Below, piece after piece: positions 1-10,283 of a stretch of DNA of 34,334 bases. The DNA comes from Gammaproteobacteria bacterium (lineage in GTDB: Bacteria > Pseudomonadota > Gammaproteobacteria > Natronospirales > REEB76): positions 1 through 34,334 of the forward strand of contig DAHUYB010000037.1 of NCBI GenBank assembly GCA_027315405.1. Direction: 5' to 3'. The translations under genes were made by a program, and so were the position numbers. Numbering within the stretch: position 1 is the stretch's first letter; each line of letters begins with the position of its first letter. Below the pieces are notes generated by a model. That model was not told the DNA's origin. It made no database searches and saw only the letters and a program-made list of their open reading frames with translations.

Positions 1-752
1 TTTTCACCATCCAGCCGCTCGTCATTAGAGCTGTCCCGCCACGGTTTGCAATGACTTGCTATCAGGTGCTCGGCTCTTTCGACTTTTGTTATGCGGCAGG
101 CATGCTCAATCAGCGATACGCGCTGCTTGAATACGCCTTGGCCGCGGCGAGCCAGCACCAAGGCAGAACGTTCGGTACTTGGAATTCTTGTATCCGATTC
201 TATTTCTTGCCTGATATGATCCTCCCAGCTCTCCACATCACTAGGGCTTTTGGGAACATACCCCGGAGCTGAATCTTCAGCCCGTTCTCGGAATTGCCGC
301 CCTTCAAATCCGATGAGGCTTATGAGTTCCTCGGCCAAGGGCAGTTCAACCCACGTCAAATAAACAGCTTGGTTGCCGCGCACTGATTCCTGAAGAGGCG
401 AATAGCGCTGTGGGAGATAAGGGCGCAATCGGTCAATATGGTCCGCTGGTTTGATGTGATTTTCGAGGGCGGTGAAATCCACATCAACACGCCAGCCTAT
501 GTGATTCCAATTTGGTCCGGCAGCCCCAAATTCCGGTGGCTTGGGAGTTTCTCGTGCGTAACTTGTTGCAATTCCGAGCGCTCTTATAAAGGTGCCTTCA
601 AATGAAAAAATCAGGTCGCCAGGAGCGACTTCTCGCATTGATTCATAGAATGGATTGATTGAGCCATCCGATTTGCGTTTGGGCGACCACAGATAACCAC
701 CGCGAACCTCGTGGCTGAACGTCTGATTCTGATTGACCCACCAGAACTGCAT
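1..752 (-). CDS. HNH endonuclease with EVE/PUA-like N-terminal domain, C-terminus cut by window edge
   Basis: An open frame runs without a stop from an ATG at 752-750 to the left edge (250 codons visible). Residues 1-150 contain FWWVNQNQT, GYLWSPKR and PGDLIFSF followed by IRALGIA, a pattern that resembles the PUA-like EVE fold. Residues 201-247 hold ARRGQGVFKQ and LIASHCKPWRDSSNDERL, the front half of an HNH nuclease motif of the HNH_2 type (first His at about 234). The rest of the nuclease lies beyond the window. EVE-HNH fusions are known as modification-dependent, type IV-like restriction enzymes, so a role against DNA with modified cytosine is a reasonable inference. Start choice: AAGAG lies about 13 nt upstream and the frame fits the family from the first residues. 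The HNH assignment is secure; the EVE assignment and target are inferred. Confidence 0.8.
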   Translation of the reverse strand, partial: MQFWWVNQNQTFSHEVRGGYLWSPKRKSDGSINPFYESMREVAPGDLIFSFEGTFIRALGIATSYARETPKPPEFGAAGPNWNHIGWRVDVDFTALENHIKPADHIDRLRPYLPQRYSPLQESVRGNQAVYLTWVELPLAEELISLIGFEGRQFRERAEDSAPGYVPKSPSDVESWEDHIRQEIESDTRIPSTERSALVLARRGQGVFKQRVSLIEHACRITKVERAEHLIASHCKPWRDSSNDERLDGE

Positions 753-925
753 ATCGCATGCGGCATCTCTTGGTATCGGTGGGTAATTTTAGCCCTTCTA
801 CTCGCGCCGGAGGATTCTTGATAGGGAAGCGCCGCCTGGGGGCGGCGTTGGATATTCTGAACACCTCACGGCCGGGCTGCTCCCGGCATCGTGCCTTTCG
901 CAGCACTTGCACATCCCTGTGCATC

Positions 926-959
926 GGACAGCCGCTCCCACGGATGGGAGCGGCTGTCC
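926..959 (-). terminator. Strong hairpin after hppA
   Basis: Two perfect 15-nt arms (926-940 and 945-959) enclose a CGGA tetraloop, 12 nt beyond the hppA stop. No clear U-run follows on the minus strand, so it may act as a transcript-end stabiliser rather than a classical intrinsic terminator. The rest of 753-971 shows no gene; a smaller hairpin (TGCACA/TGTGCA) lies at 908-923. Confidence 0.55.
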
Positions 960-971
960 CATCACGATTAT

Positions 972-3002
<2,031 letters not shown>

Positions 3003-3077
3003 TTATATTCTCCCGTTATTGAAGCGCTATTCACAATAAAAAATACTATTGCATCAGCGGGGTTTCTCCCCCTCACC

Positions 3078-3237
3078 CTTTCAGGCTGCGCATTCCTGTT
3101 TCGCCTGAAAGCCCAGGGCCGTCATCCATGGCAGCCCGCGCATCGCTCCGCGATGAGCCCTCTCCCGCGGAGGGGAGAGGGGGGGTCAATGTGATACTTG
3201 ATCCCTGATCCATTCCTTCTTCCCTTGCGGGAGAAGG
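3078..3237. repeat. Cluster of four hairpins between pfp and hppA
   Basis: Four inverted repeats sit in 160 bp: CTTTCAGGC 3078-3086 with GCCTGAAAG 3103-3111; CATCGC 3141-3146 with GCGATG 3150-3155; CCCTCTCCC with its complement within 3158-3181; CCTTCTTCCC with GGGAGAAGG within 3215-3237 (one bulged T). The last two have the CCCTCTCCC/GGGAGAGGG look of extragenic palindromic repeats common in gammaproteobacteria. No gene is seen in 3003-3338. The cluster lies between two genes read in the same direction, so it could shape mRNA stability or uncouple their expression. Confidence 0.7.
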
Positions 3238-3338
3238 TAGGAATGAGGAGTGATTCCATTCGGTATCACAATAGCTCACCAGTGATTCATGCTGTTAAAG
3301 ATATTTCCAATATTGAGGACATGGTTTGGCGAAAACAA

Positions 3339-4604
3339 TCAAACTTTGAAATCGATGGTTAACTTTTTTGGCACCGCCGCATTCTTGAGTACTACATACT
3401 GCGGCATGCCATTCTTGTAAGGCGGATAGTCCTCGCCCTGTATCAACGGCGCAAGATAACGCCGCGCTTTGGCGGTGATGCCAAAACCGTCCGCGCTGAT
3501 GAAATCCCGCGGCAAAGATTTTTCCTGGTTGGCCACATCCGCGAGCCGGGCGACGCCGATGCCCCATTTATACGGTTGGTCGGATTTGCGCACAATCGTT
3601 GGCATCACGGCATTGTGTCCCTTGAGCGCCAATTCCACCGCGGCCTTGCCCACGGCGTAGGACTGCACCACATCCAGCTTGCTGGCAATATGACGCGCGG
3701 ACCGCTGCAGATAGTCGGCCACCGTCCAGTGGTATTTGTAATTGAGATTTGCCTTTACCAGGTTGGCGATGAAAGGCGCCACGCCGCCCAATTGAGCATG
3801 GCCGAAGGCATCCCGGGTGCCGGCTTCCGCCAGGAACTGACCGTCGGCCCGGCGCACGCCTTCCGAGACCACAATCACGCAGTAGCCGCAGCGATCGATG
3901 CTGGCTTTTACCTTATTAAGGAAGGCCGGCTGATGGAAGACGATCTCCGGGAACAGGATGATGTGAGGGGCGTCGCTTTCCTGCGCTTGCGCCAGTCCGG
4001 CAGCGGCGGCGATCCAACCCGCGTGCCGACCCATGACTTCCATGACGAATACCTTGGTGGAGGTCTTGGCCATGGAAACCACGTCCAGGGCGGCTTCCTT
4101 GATGGAGACCGCTACATATTTGGCCACCGAGCCGAAACCCGGACAGCAATCGGTCAGCGCCAGGTCGTTATCCACGGTTTTGGGTACGTGGATGGCCTGG
4201 ATGGGATAGCCGAGCGTTTCGCCCAGCTGTGAAACCTTGAGGCAGGTATCGGCCGAATCGCCGCCGCCGTTATAGAAGAAGTAACCGATGTTATGGGCGC
4301 GAAATACCGCGAGCAGGCGTTCGTACTGGAGGCGATTCTCTTCCAGGCCCTTGAGTTTGTAGCGGCATGAACCGAAGGCCCCGCCCGGAGTATGTTTCAA
4401 AGCGGCGATGGCCCGCGGGCTTTCCCGGCTGGTGTCAATTAGATCTTCGGTGAGCGCGCCGATGATGCCGTTGCGGCCGGCATAGAGCTTGCCGATGCGC
4501 TCTTTATGCCGGCGGGCGGTCTCGATGACCCCGCAGGCGCTGGCGTTGATGACGGCGGTCACGCCGCCCGACTGGGCGTAGAAAGCATTTCGTTTGGAAG
4601 TCAT
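3339..4604 (-). CDS. pfp: Pyrophosphate-dependent 6-phosphofructokinase
   Basis: Catalyses the reversible phosphorylation of fructose 6-phosphate with PPi instead of ATP, in the cytoplasm. The 421-residue protein carries NGGGDSADT (112-120), with Asp where ATP enzymes have the Gly of GGDGS, and PKTVDND (141-147), where Lys replaces the Gly of the ATP-type PGTIDND. Both changes are the known marks of PPi use. MGRHAGW (191-197) binds the sugar phosphate. The frame stays open a further 47 codons upstream, but the family begins around MTSKRNAFYAQSGG, so the ATG at 4604 is chosen; its ribosome site is weak (AGAG). hppA lies downstream on the same strand and adk is divergent. Confidence 0.95.
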   Translation of the reverse strand: MTSKRNAFYAQSGGVTAVINASACGVIETARRHKERIGKLYAGRNGIIGALTEDLIDTSRESPRAIAALKHTPGGAFGSCRYKLKGLEENRLQYERLLAVFRAHNIGYFFYNGGGDSADTCLKVSQLGETLGYPIQAIHVPKTVDNDLALTDCCPGFGSVAKYVAVSIKEAALDVVSMAKTSTKVFVMEVMGRHAGWIAAAAGLAQAQESDAPHIILFPEIVFHQPAFLNKVKASIDRCGYCVIVVSEGVRRADGQFLAEAGTRDAFGHAQLGGVAPFIANLVKANLNYKYHWTVADYLQRSARHIASKLDVVQSYAVGKAAVELALKGHNAVMPTIVRKSDQPYKWGIGVARLADVANQEKSLPRDFISADGFGITAKARRYLAPLIQGEDYPPYKNGMPQYVVLKNAAVPKKLTIDFKV

Positions 4605-4748
4605 GGTTCGGAAAGCTCTGGGTATTCTAGCGGCGGCTTGCCCCGCGAGCCGCCCGGCATTGTAGCCGGGCGCCGGGGAATTGCAAAAAAACCACCAGGC
4701 CGCGGCGTGGACCGGCCTGTCAAGCGCCTGCAAAACAGGCCGCATGCG

Positions 4749-4777
4749 TTGACGTTGCCGGGATCAACGGTTACTTT
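4749..4777 (+). promoter_or_regulatory. Possible adk promoter
   Basis: TTGACG (4749-4754, five of six to the -35 consensus) is followed after 17 nt by TACTTT (4772-4777, a poor -10). It lies about 70 nt before the adk start in the divergent pfp/adk spacer. A GC-rich hairpin (GCCCGGC 4652-4658 with GCCGGGC 4665-4671) sits on the pfp side. Confidence 0.35.
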
Positions 4778-4848
4778 ACCGGCTGCCCTAAAGGCCGCTG
4801 GCCGGGAAACCCTGATTTCCGGCCCTACAACTCTAAATGAGACGCCTT

Positions 4849-5769
4849 ATGAGAATAGTGCTGCTCGGAGCACCCGGTTCCGGCAAGGGGACCCAAGCCA
4901 AGAAACTGGCGGCCAAATACCGCATCCCGCATATTTCCACCGGCGATCTGCTGCGGGCGGCGCTGGCGGCGGGTACACCCTTGGGCGTGCAGGCCAAGGC
5001 GGCTATGGACGCGGGCCAGTTGGTGTCCGACGACATCGTCTTGGGCATCATCCGCGAGCGGCTGCGCGCCAACGACGCCAAAAAGGGGTTCATTCTAGAC
5101 GGCTTTCCGCGCAACATCGCCCAGTCCCAGTCCCTGGACGGTATGCTGAACAATCTAAATCAGCCGCTGGATTGTGCGGTGCTCATGGATGTGGATTTCG
5201 ACGTGCTCATGCAACGGCTTACCGGCCGGCGCACCTGCGAGAACTGCGGCGCCACGTACAACATTTACACCAATCCACCGCGCCTCGACGATCAATGCGA
5301 CCGCTGCGGGGCAGCCCTGCGTCACCGTGCCGACGATAACGAAGTGACCATCGGCAACCGCCTGCGCGTGTACGATTCCCAGACCAAGCCGCTGATAGAC
5401 TTGTACCGTAATCAGGGACGGCTTGAAATTGTCAATGGAGTGGGCGATGAGGATGCGGTCTTCAAGCGCATGCTCACGGTGTTGGAACCGATTGCCAAGG
5501 GTATGCGTAAGCCCAAGCTGCCGCCGTTACCGCCGGCGAAACCCGCTAAAGCCAAGCTGCCGGGCAAATCCGCCGTACCCATGAAGAGCAAGCCGCTACC
5601 GGTCAAACCGCTGAAGCCAGCGGCGAAGGCGCCGCCCAAACCGCCCGCGAAGAAAGCAGCCGGTAAGCCTGCGCCGAAAAAACCGGCATCAAAACCGGCG
5701 CACCCCAAGAAAAAATCTCGGAAGCCCGCCAAGCCAGCAGCAAGGCGTAAGGCCGCCAAACGCAAATAA
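4849..5769 (+). CDS. adk: Adenylate kinase with zinc-type LID and long basic C-terminal tail
   Basis: Converts ATP and AMP to two ADP. P-loop GAPGSGKGT at 7-15, AMP-site DGFPRN at 84-89, and a LID domain with four cysteines (130, 133, 150, 153) arranged as two CxxC pairs, the zinc-binding form. The catalytic part ends near residue 216. Residues 217-306 are an extra tail of about 90 residues made almost only of Lys, Pro, Ala and Arg, with no acidic residue, resembling histone H1-like or AlgP-like tails. Ordinary adenylate kinases are about 215 residues. An ATG 12 nt upstream (4837) is in frame, but the family aligns from MRIVLLG and a weak GAG site precedes this ATG. The gene is convergent with rnd, 26 bp apart. 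Confidence 0.95.
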   Translation: MRIVLLGAPGSGKGTQAKKLAAKYRIPHISTGDLLRAALAAGTPLGVQAKAAMDAGQLVSDDIVLGIIRERLRANDAKKGFILDGFPRNIAQSQSLDGMLNNLNQPLDCAVLMDVDFDVLMQRLTGRRTCENCGATYNIYTNPPRLDDQCDRCGAALRHRADDNEVTIGNRLRVYDSQTKPLIDLYRNQGRLEIVNGVGDEDAVFKRMLTVLEPIAKGMRKPKLPPLPPAKPAKAKLPGKSAVPMKSKPLPVKPLKPAAKAPPKPPAKKAAGKPAPKKPASKPAHPKKKSRKPAKPAARRKAAKRK

Positions 5770-5795
5770 GCCGTTTGCTGCGGGACGCGTTTGTT

Positions 5796-6941
5796 TCAGT
5801 TATCCGGGTGGACAATCAGCAAACCATCGCGGACTGCAAGCGTGCTCTTGCCATCCATGAATTCAATCAGCGCCCGTCCGGCGGTTTCCAGCCGCCAGCC
5901 TTGTAACACATCCAGGTTCCGCTGTCCGCGTACCAGTTGTTCCAGATCACGGCGGGTCGCCAACTGTAAGGGACTGACACCGGCTTCACTGCCTTTGGTT
6001 CTCACCACCGCCATCAGCGCATCCAGCAGCGCTTCGTCACGCGCCGACAGGCGTTCGGGAGCAGGCGCCGGTTTGGCATCGCCGACGGCCGAGGCCATGA
6101 GCGCAATCCACGCGTCACCGTATTTGCGTATCAGGCCTTCCTGCAGGCCGCGGATGGGTGTCAACTCTTCCAGGCGGGTTGGCAGGTGGCGTGCCAGATC
6201 GGTGAGTATTTCGTCCTTCAATATCCACTGCCGCGGCAGATTGCTGCTCATGGCTTGACGTTCGCGCCAGGCGGCGAGTGCCTTGGCGGCGGCCAATTGA
6301 CGGGATTTGAAACGCTGCAGTCCGTGCAGACGCTGCCAAGCGGTCTCCGGATCGGGGCGGTAGGTGGCGGGATCGGTGAGCACGGCCTTTTCCGCCTCCA
6401 GCCAATTGAGCCGGCCCTGGCTCTCGATCGTCTGCTTGAGACGCAGATAGATGTCGCGCAGGTAACGCACGTCATCCGCCGCATATTGCAGTACCGCCGC
6501 GGGCAGCGGCCGGCGTGACCAGTCGGCGCGCGTGTGACTTTTTTCGAGCGTCACTCCCAACAGCGTCTGAACCACGCTGGCATAACTTGCCTGGTCCGGG
6601 AAACCCGCGAAGCTTGCTGCCAATTGGGTGTCGAATATGGGCGCCGGTACCCGGCCGCTGAGATGGAAGAACATCTCCAGGTCCTGGCGGGCGGAGTGCA
6701 GCACTTTGACGATGTCCGGATTTTGCAACAGCCCGAACAGGGGCTCGAGGGATTTGATCGCCAGCACGTCCACGCAGGCAACCACTCCGGGCGTCGCGAT
6801 TTGCGCCAGGCAGAATTGCGGATAATAGGTGCGCTCGCGCATGAATTCGGTATCCAACGCCAGCCAATCGGAGGCCCGCAATTCTTGGCAAAGCGATTGC
6901 AGCGCGTCTTCGGTGTCAACCCACAGATAATCATCAGCCAT
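5796..6941 (-). CDS. rnd: Ribonuclease D
   Basis: A 3'-5' exoribonuclease that trims tRNA precursors and other small RNAs. The 381-residue length is close to the 375 of the E. coli enzyme. The DEDDy exonuclease residues are visible: Asp30 and Glu32 in ALDTEF, Asp87 in RQDLE, and Tyr153 with Asp157 in YAADD. An HRDC-like helical region follows at about 210-290. The frame is open for 57 more codons upstream, but MADDYLWVDTEDAL matches the family start; no good ribosome site precedes it. The start is divergent from the membrane-protein gene at 7021, with 79 bp between them. Confidence 0.93.
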   Translation of the reverse strand: MADDYLWVDTEDALQSLCQELRASDWLALDTEFMRERTYYPQFCLAQIATPGVVACVDVLAIKSLEPLFGLLQNPDIVKVLHSARQDLEMFFHLSGRVPAPIFDTQLAASFAGFPDQASYASVVQTLLGVTLEKSHTRADWSRRPLPAAVLQYAADDVRYLRDIYLRLKQTIESQGRLNWLEAEKAVLTDPATYRPDPETAWQRLHGLQRFKSRQLAAAKALAAWRERQAMSSNLPRQWILKDEILTDLARHLPTRLEELTPIRGLQEGLIRKYGDAWIALMASAVGDAKPAPAPERLSARDEALLDALMAVVRTKGSEAGVSPLQLATRRDLEQLVRGQRNLDVLQGWRLETAGRALIEFMDGKSTLAVRDGLLIVHPDN

Positions 6942-7020
6942 GAGGAGTCTTTTGTTAGTGGTTTGCCGCGACGGCGGTGCAAGGTATGATGCATGCCGGA
7001 CCGTTGGCTGCCGGCGCCTC

Positions 7021-7536
7021 ATGAAAGCAATTGTACGCACCTGCTGGGAGATTTGTCTGCTCAGGCAGGGACCCCAGGTATTCCCCCGATCCTGGTTGCT
7101 GTTCGCAGTCATGTTGGCGGTCTATCTTGTGATGGACGCGATTTTGTTCGTCGCCCAGGGCACGCGCGGGTTCGCCATCCTTTACCAAACGCTGTTCGAC
7201 ACCGCGCTGTTGGCGGCGTTCTTGGCCCTGGTACTGGGGCTATGGCAGAAACTGGAACGTTTCGATCAGACCGCAGTGGCCCTATTCGGTACCGGGACGC
7301 TCATTATGATTGCCGCGGTACCAGTGAGCCTTGCGGCAACACTGCCGCATCTCGCTTCCATGCAATATGTGGCTGAGGTGCTGATATACGGTATTCTTGC
7401 CTGGAGTATCCTGGTAACAGGCCACGTAATACGCCATGCTTTGGATACCAAATTGTTCATCGGCATCATCATCGCAGGCGCGTATACCGCGCTCAATTTC
7501 CTGTTGTTTGCGGTACTTTTCCCCATAAAGGGCTGA
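7021..7536 (+). CDS. Conserved membrane protein upstream of mpl, function unknown
   Basis: The 171-residue protein has about four hydrophobic segments (near residues 25-45, 55-75, 85-110 and 140-165) and an N-terminal ICLLRQGPQ stretch that I associate with unnamed membrane proteins found beside mpl in other gammaproteobacteria. It ends one base before the GTG of mpl, so the two are probably translated together. The start at ATG 7021 is favoured by the family-like MKAIVRTCWEI beginning, although no clear ribosome site is seen. A link to peptidoglycan recycling is inferred only from position. Confidence 0.7.
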   Translation: MKAIVRTCWEICLLRQGPQVFPRSWLLFAVMLAVYLVMDAILFVAQGTRGFAILYQTLFDTALLAAFLALVLGLWQKLERFDQTAVALFGTGTLIMIAAVPVSLAATLPHLASMQYVAEVLIYGILAWSILVTGHVIRHALDTKLFIGIIIAGAYTALNFLLFAVLFPIKG

Positions 7537-7537
7537 C

Positions 7538-8911
7538 GTGCGTATTCATATTCTCGGCATCTGCGGTACCTTCATGGGCGGCATCGCGGTGCTGGCCAAA
7601 GCCGCCGGCCACGAAGTCAGTGGCTCGGATGCCAGCGTCTATCCGCCCATGAGTTCACAGCTGGCGGCCTTGGGTATCACCCTCAGTGAAGGTTACTGGC
7701 CGGAGCATTTGCAGCCGGCACCGGATTGCGTGCTGGTGGGCAATGCGCTGTCGCGGGGCAATCCGGCGGTAGAAACCATGCTGACGCGCGGTCTGGCGTA
7801 TGCATCCGGTCCGCGCTGGCTGGCGGAACATATTCTCAAAGGTCAGCAGGTGCTGGCGGTAGCCGGTACCCACGGCAAGACCACCACCAGCAGCATGCTG
7901 GCGTGGATCCTGGAATGCGCGGGTTTGAATCCCGGGTTTCTCATCGGCGGCATACCCAAGGACTTCGGCGTGTCCGCGCGAGCGGGCGGGGGCCGGTTGT
8001 TCGTGGTGGAGGCGGATGAATATGACACGGCGTTCTTTGATAAGGGCTCCAAATTCCTGCATTACCACCCGCGGATACTGATTCTCAACAATCTGGAATA
8101 CGACCACGCGGATATCTTTCCGGATCTGACCAGCATCGAGACGCAATTCCAGTATCTGCTGCGCACCGTGCCCGGCAATGGGTTGATTGTGGCCAACGGT
8201 GCGGATACCAACCTGCAACGAGTTTTGAAGCAAGGCTGCTGGACGCCGCTGGAAACATTCGCTTTGGCGGAGGCGGACTGGACGGCCAAGCATGTTTCCG
8301 GGGACGGCGGTACATTCAACGTCACGCACCGCGGCAAGATCGCCGCCATGGTGGAATGGGAAATGCTGGGGCTGCATAACGTGCAAAATGCACTGGCCGC
8401 CATCGCAGCCGCGCACCATGTAGGCGTGGAACCGAGGCAGGCCGCGGAAGCATTGATTCGCTTCCAGGGCGTGAAACGCCGTCTTGAAGTGCGCGCGCAT
8501 ACAGGTGGCGTGGTGGTCTATGATGATTTTGCTCATCATCCCACCGCCATCGCCACTACCCTGGCGGGACTGCGCCAGCGAGTGGGCAGTGCGCGCATCC
8601 TGGCGGTGCTGGAACTGCGTTCAGCCAGCATGAAAATGGGCATACACCGCGATGCGCTGGCCGCCGCGCTGGCAGCGGCGGAGCGCGTGTTCGTTTATCA
8701 GCCAGCCAATGTCAGTTGGGACGTGATCGGCGCCCTGCAACCGCTGGGAGCGCGCGCCAGCGTCAGCACCGATCTGGAACAACTCATCGGTAGTGTGGCC
8801 GGCGAGATACAGCCCGGCGATCATGTGCTCATCATGAGCAACGGCGGATTCGGTGGTTTTCACGAGAAACTGATGGCACGGCTGGGACACCAGGCCGCAC
8901 CGAGTGTTTGA
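7538..8911 (+). CDS. mpl: UDP-N-acetylmuramate:L-alanyl-gamma-D-glutamyl-meso-diaminopimelate ligase
   Basis: Peptidoglycan recycling enzyme that attaches the recovered tripeptide to UDP-MurNAc in an ATP-dependent reaction. The 457 residues show the Mur-ligase layout: N-terminal UDP-binding part (LGICGTFMGG, 6-15), the ATP loop GTHGKTTT (110-117), the central EADEYDTAF motif, and a C-terminal domain beginning near VVVYDDFAHHPTA. The ICGTFMGG and VEADEYDTAFFDKGSKF signatures separate it from MurC. The start codon is GTG at 7538, preceded by AAAGGG and one base after the stop of the membrane-protein gene, which points to translational coupling. Confidence 0.95.
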   Translation: MRIHILGICGTFMGGIAVLAKAAGHEVSGSDASVYPPMSSQLAALGITLSEGYWPEHLQPAPDCVLVGNALSRGNPAVETMLTRGLAYASGPRWLAEHILKGQQVLAVAGTHGKTTTSSMLAWILECAGLNPGFLIGGIPKDFGVSARAGGGRLFVVEADEYDTAFFDKGSKFLHYHPRILILNNLEYDHADIFPDLTSIETQFQYLLRTVPGNGLIVANGADTNLQRVLKQGCWTPLETFALAEADWTAKHVSGDGGTFNVTHRGKIAAMVEWEMLGLHNVQNALAAIAAAHHVGVEPRQAAEALIRFQGVKRRLEVRAHTGGVVVYDDFAHHPTAIATTLAGLRQRVGSARILAVLELRSASMKMGIHRDALAAALAAAERVFVYQPANVSWDVIGALQPLGARASVSTDLEQLIGSVAGEIQPGDHVLIMSNGGFGGFHEKLMARLGHQAAPSV

Positions 8912-9060
8912 GGCTCATGGACATGTTTTTTGCTAACGTAGTGGGACTTATATGGAAACCCAGTTCAGCCAACGCGCCAGCCGATGGGGTTTAGAAGCCA
9001 TGTCCAAAACTCAGTTTGTAATCATTATGAATTTCACGGGCCACCATCACAGTGAATCCG

Positions 9061-9681
9061 ATGCATGATCAGCCAATCTCGCTAGCCATGACGGGCGCCT
9101 CCGGCGCCCAATATGGGCTACGCCTGCTGGAAATGCTGCTCAAATCGGAACGCCGGGTTTATCTGATGCTGTCGAAACCCGCGCAACTTGTCATCGGCAC
9201 GGAAACCGATTTCAAACTGCCGAGCCGGGCTGCGGAGATCGAAACGTTTTTGAGGCAACATTTCCGGGCGACGGCGGAGCAACTGCGGGTGTTTGCGCCG
9301 GAGCAATGGAGTGCGCCCGTGGCCAGTGGTTCCGCTACCATGCATGCCATGGTGATTTGTCCGTGCAGTATGGCGACCCTGTCGGCGGTGGCGGTGGGCG
9401 CAAGCCGCAGCCTTATCGAACGTGCCGCCGACGTGACCATCAAAGAGCAACGCACGTTGATTCTGGTGCCGCGGGAGACGCCATTCTCGGCGATCCACCT
9501 GCAGAACATGCTGAAGCTTGCGCGTCTGGGGGTGACCATCCTGCCGGCCAATCCGGGTTTCTATCATCGACCGGAAAAAGTTGATGACCTGGTGGATTTC
9601 GTGGTGGCGCGTGTGCTCGATCATCTGCGCATAGCGCACACTTTGATGGCAGCCTGGGGTGCGCAAGAGCGTGAGGAGTGA
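9061..9681 (+). CDS. ubiX: Flavin prenyltransferase UbiX
   Basis: Makes prenylated FMN, the cofactor of UbiD-type decarboxylases used in ubiquinone synthesis. The 206-residue protein has GASGAQYG (12-19), CPCSMATLSAVA, RETPFSAIHLQNM and a C-terminal ANPGFYHRP, all typical of UbiX. A GTG at 9052 is in frame three codons upstream; ATG 9061 is chosen from the usual short lead before the GASG motif, and neither start has a good ribosome site. The 149 bp between mpl and this gene contain an inverted repeat (TGGACATG 8918-8925 with CATGTCCA 8999-9006) enclosing a second (AAACCC/GGGTTT), so this leader may be structured. No ubiD is in the window. Confidence 0.92.
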   Translation: MHDQPISLAMTGASGAQYGLRLLEMLLKSERRVYLMLSKPAQLVIGTETDFKLPSRAAEIETFLRQHFRATAEQLRVFAPEQWSAPVASGSATMHAMVICPCSMATLSAVAVGASRSLIERAADVTIKEQRTLILVPRETPFSAIHLQNMLKLARLGVTILPANPGFYHRPEKVDDLVDFVVARVLDHLRIAHTLMAAWGAQEREE

Positions 9682-9692
9682 GGATATAAACG

Positions 9693-10274
9693 GTGCCCGC
9701 GGAAATCCCGCTGTTCCCGCTCACTAGCGTGCTGTTTCCCGGCGGCCCGCTGCCGCTGCGTATTTTCGAAACCCGCTATCTCGATATGGTCAGCAGTTGC
9801 TTCAGGCACGAGCAGGGTTTCGGCGTATGTCTTATCGAGCAGGGCAGCGAGACCGGACCGGCACGCACTTATACGGTGGGCACGCTGGCGCACATCCGCG
9901 ATTGGAGCAATGGTCCTGACGGTTTGCTCAACATTCTGGCCCTGGGCAGCCGGCGTTTCCGGGTAACACGCGTACGCGTTCAGCACAACGGCCTGAATAT
10001 CGCCGAGGTGGAGTGGCTGCCGCAAGAACCCAGCGTGCCGTTGCCCGATACAGCCAGGCCGCTTGCGGAAATGTTGCAACAGCTGCTGGCGCAGATGGCG
10101 AAGCGTTATGCGATGGTGCTCCCGCGCTACCAGGACGCCAGCTGGGTGGGTTACCGGCTGGCGGAAATAATGCCGTTGCCGGTCGCGCAACGGCAATATC
10201 TGCTGGAGATCTGCGACGCGCGCCTGCGGTTGGATATCATCGGCACACTGGTGAATGCCCAGGCAGAGAAATAA
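9693..10274 (+). CDS. LON substrate-binding-domain protein
   Basis: The 193-residue protein consists of the N-terminal substrate-recognition domain of Lon protease without the ATPase or protease parts (PF02190-type). It starts IPLFPLTSVLFPGGPLPLRI and FETRYLDMV, the hallmark of this family. The start codon is GTG at 9693 with AGGAGTGAGGAT just upstream. It begins 11 bp after ubiX on the same strand and probably shares its transcript. The biochemical function of stand-alone LON-domain proteins is not well established. Confidence 0.85.
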   Translation: MPAEIPLFPLTSVLFPGGPLPLRIFETRYLDMVSSCFRHEQGFGVCLIEQGSETGPARTYTVGTLAHIRDWSNGPDGLLNILALGSRRFRVTRVRVQHNGLNIAEVEWLPQEPSVPLPDTARPLAEMLQQLLAQMAKRYAMVLPRYQDASWVGYRLAEIMPLPVAQRQYLLEICDARLRLDIIGTLVNAQAEK

Positions 10275-10283
10275 CCCAGGACT

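Noticed and set aside
51-272. 73-codon plus-strand frame near the left edge
   Set aside because: It lies opposite the HNH endonuclease frame, which has clear homology over its whole visible length.
3576-4232. 218-codon frame opposite pfp
   Set aside because: Complement of a well-conserved enzyme; no motif or ribosome site.
7655-8539. 294-codon frame opposite mpl
   Set aside because: Complement of the Mur-ligase gene with biased composition and no recognisable domain.
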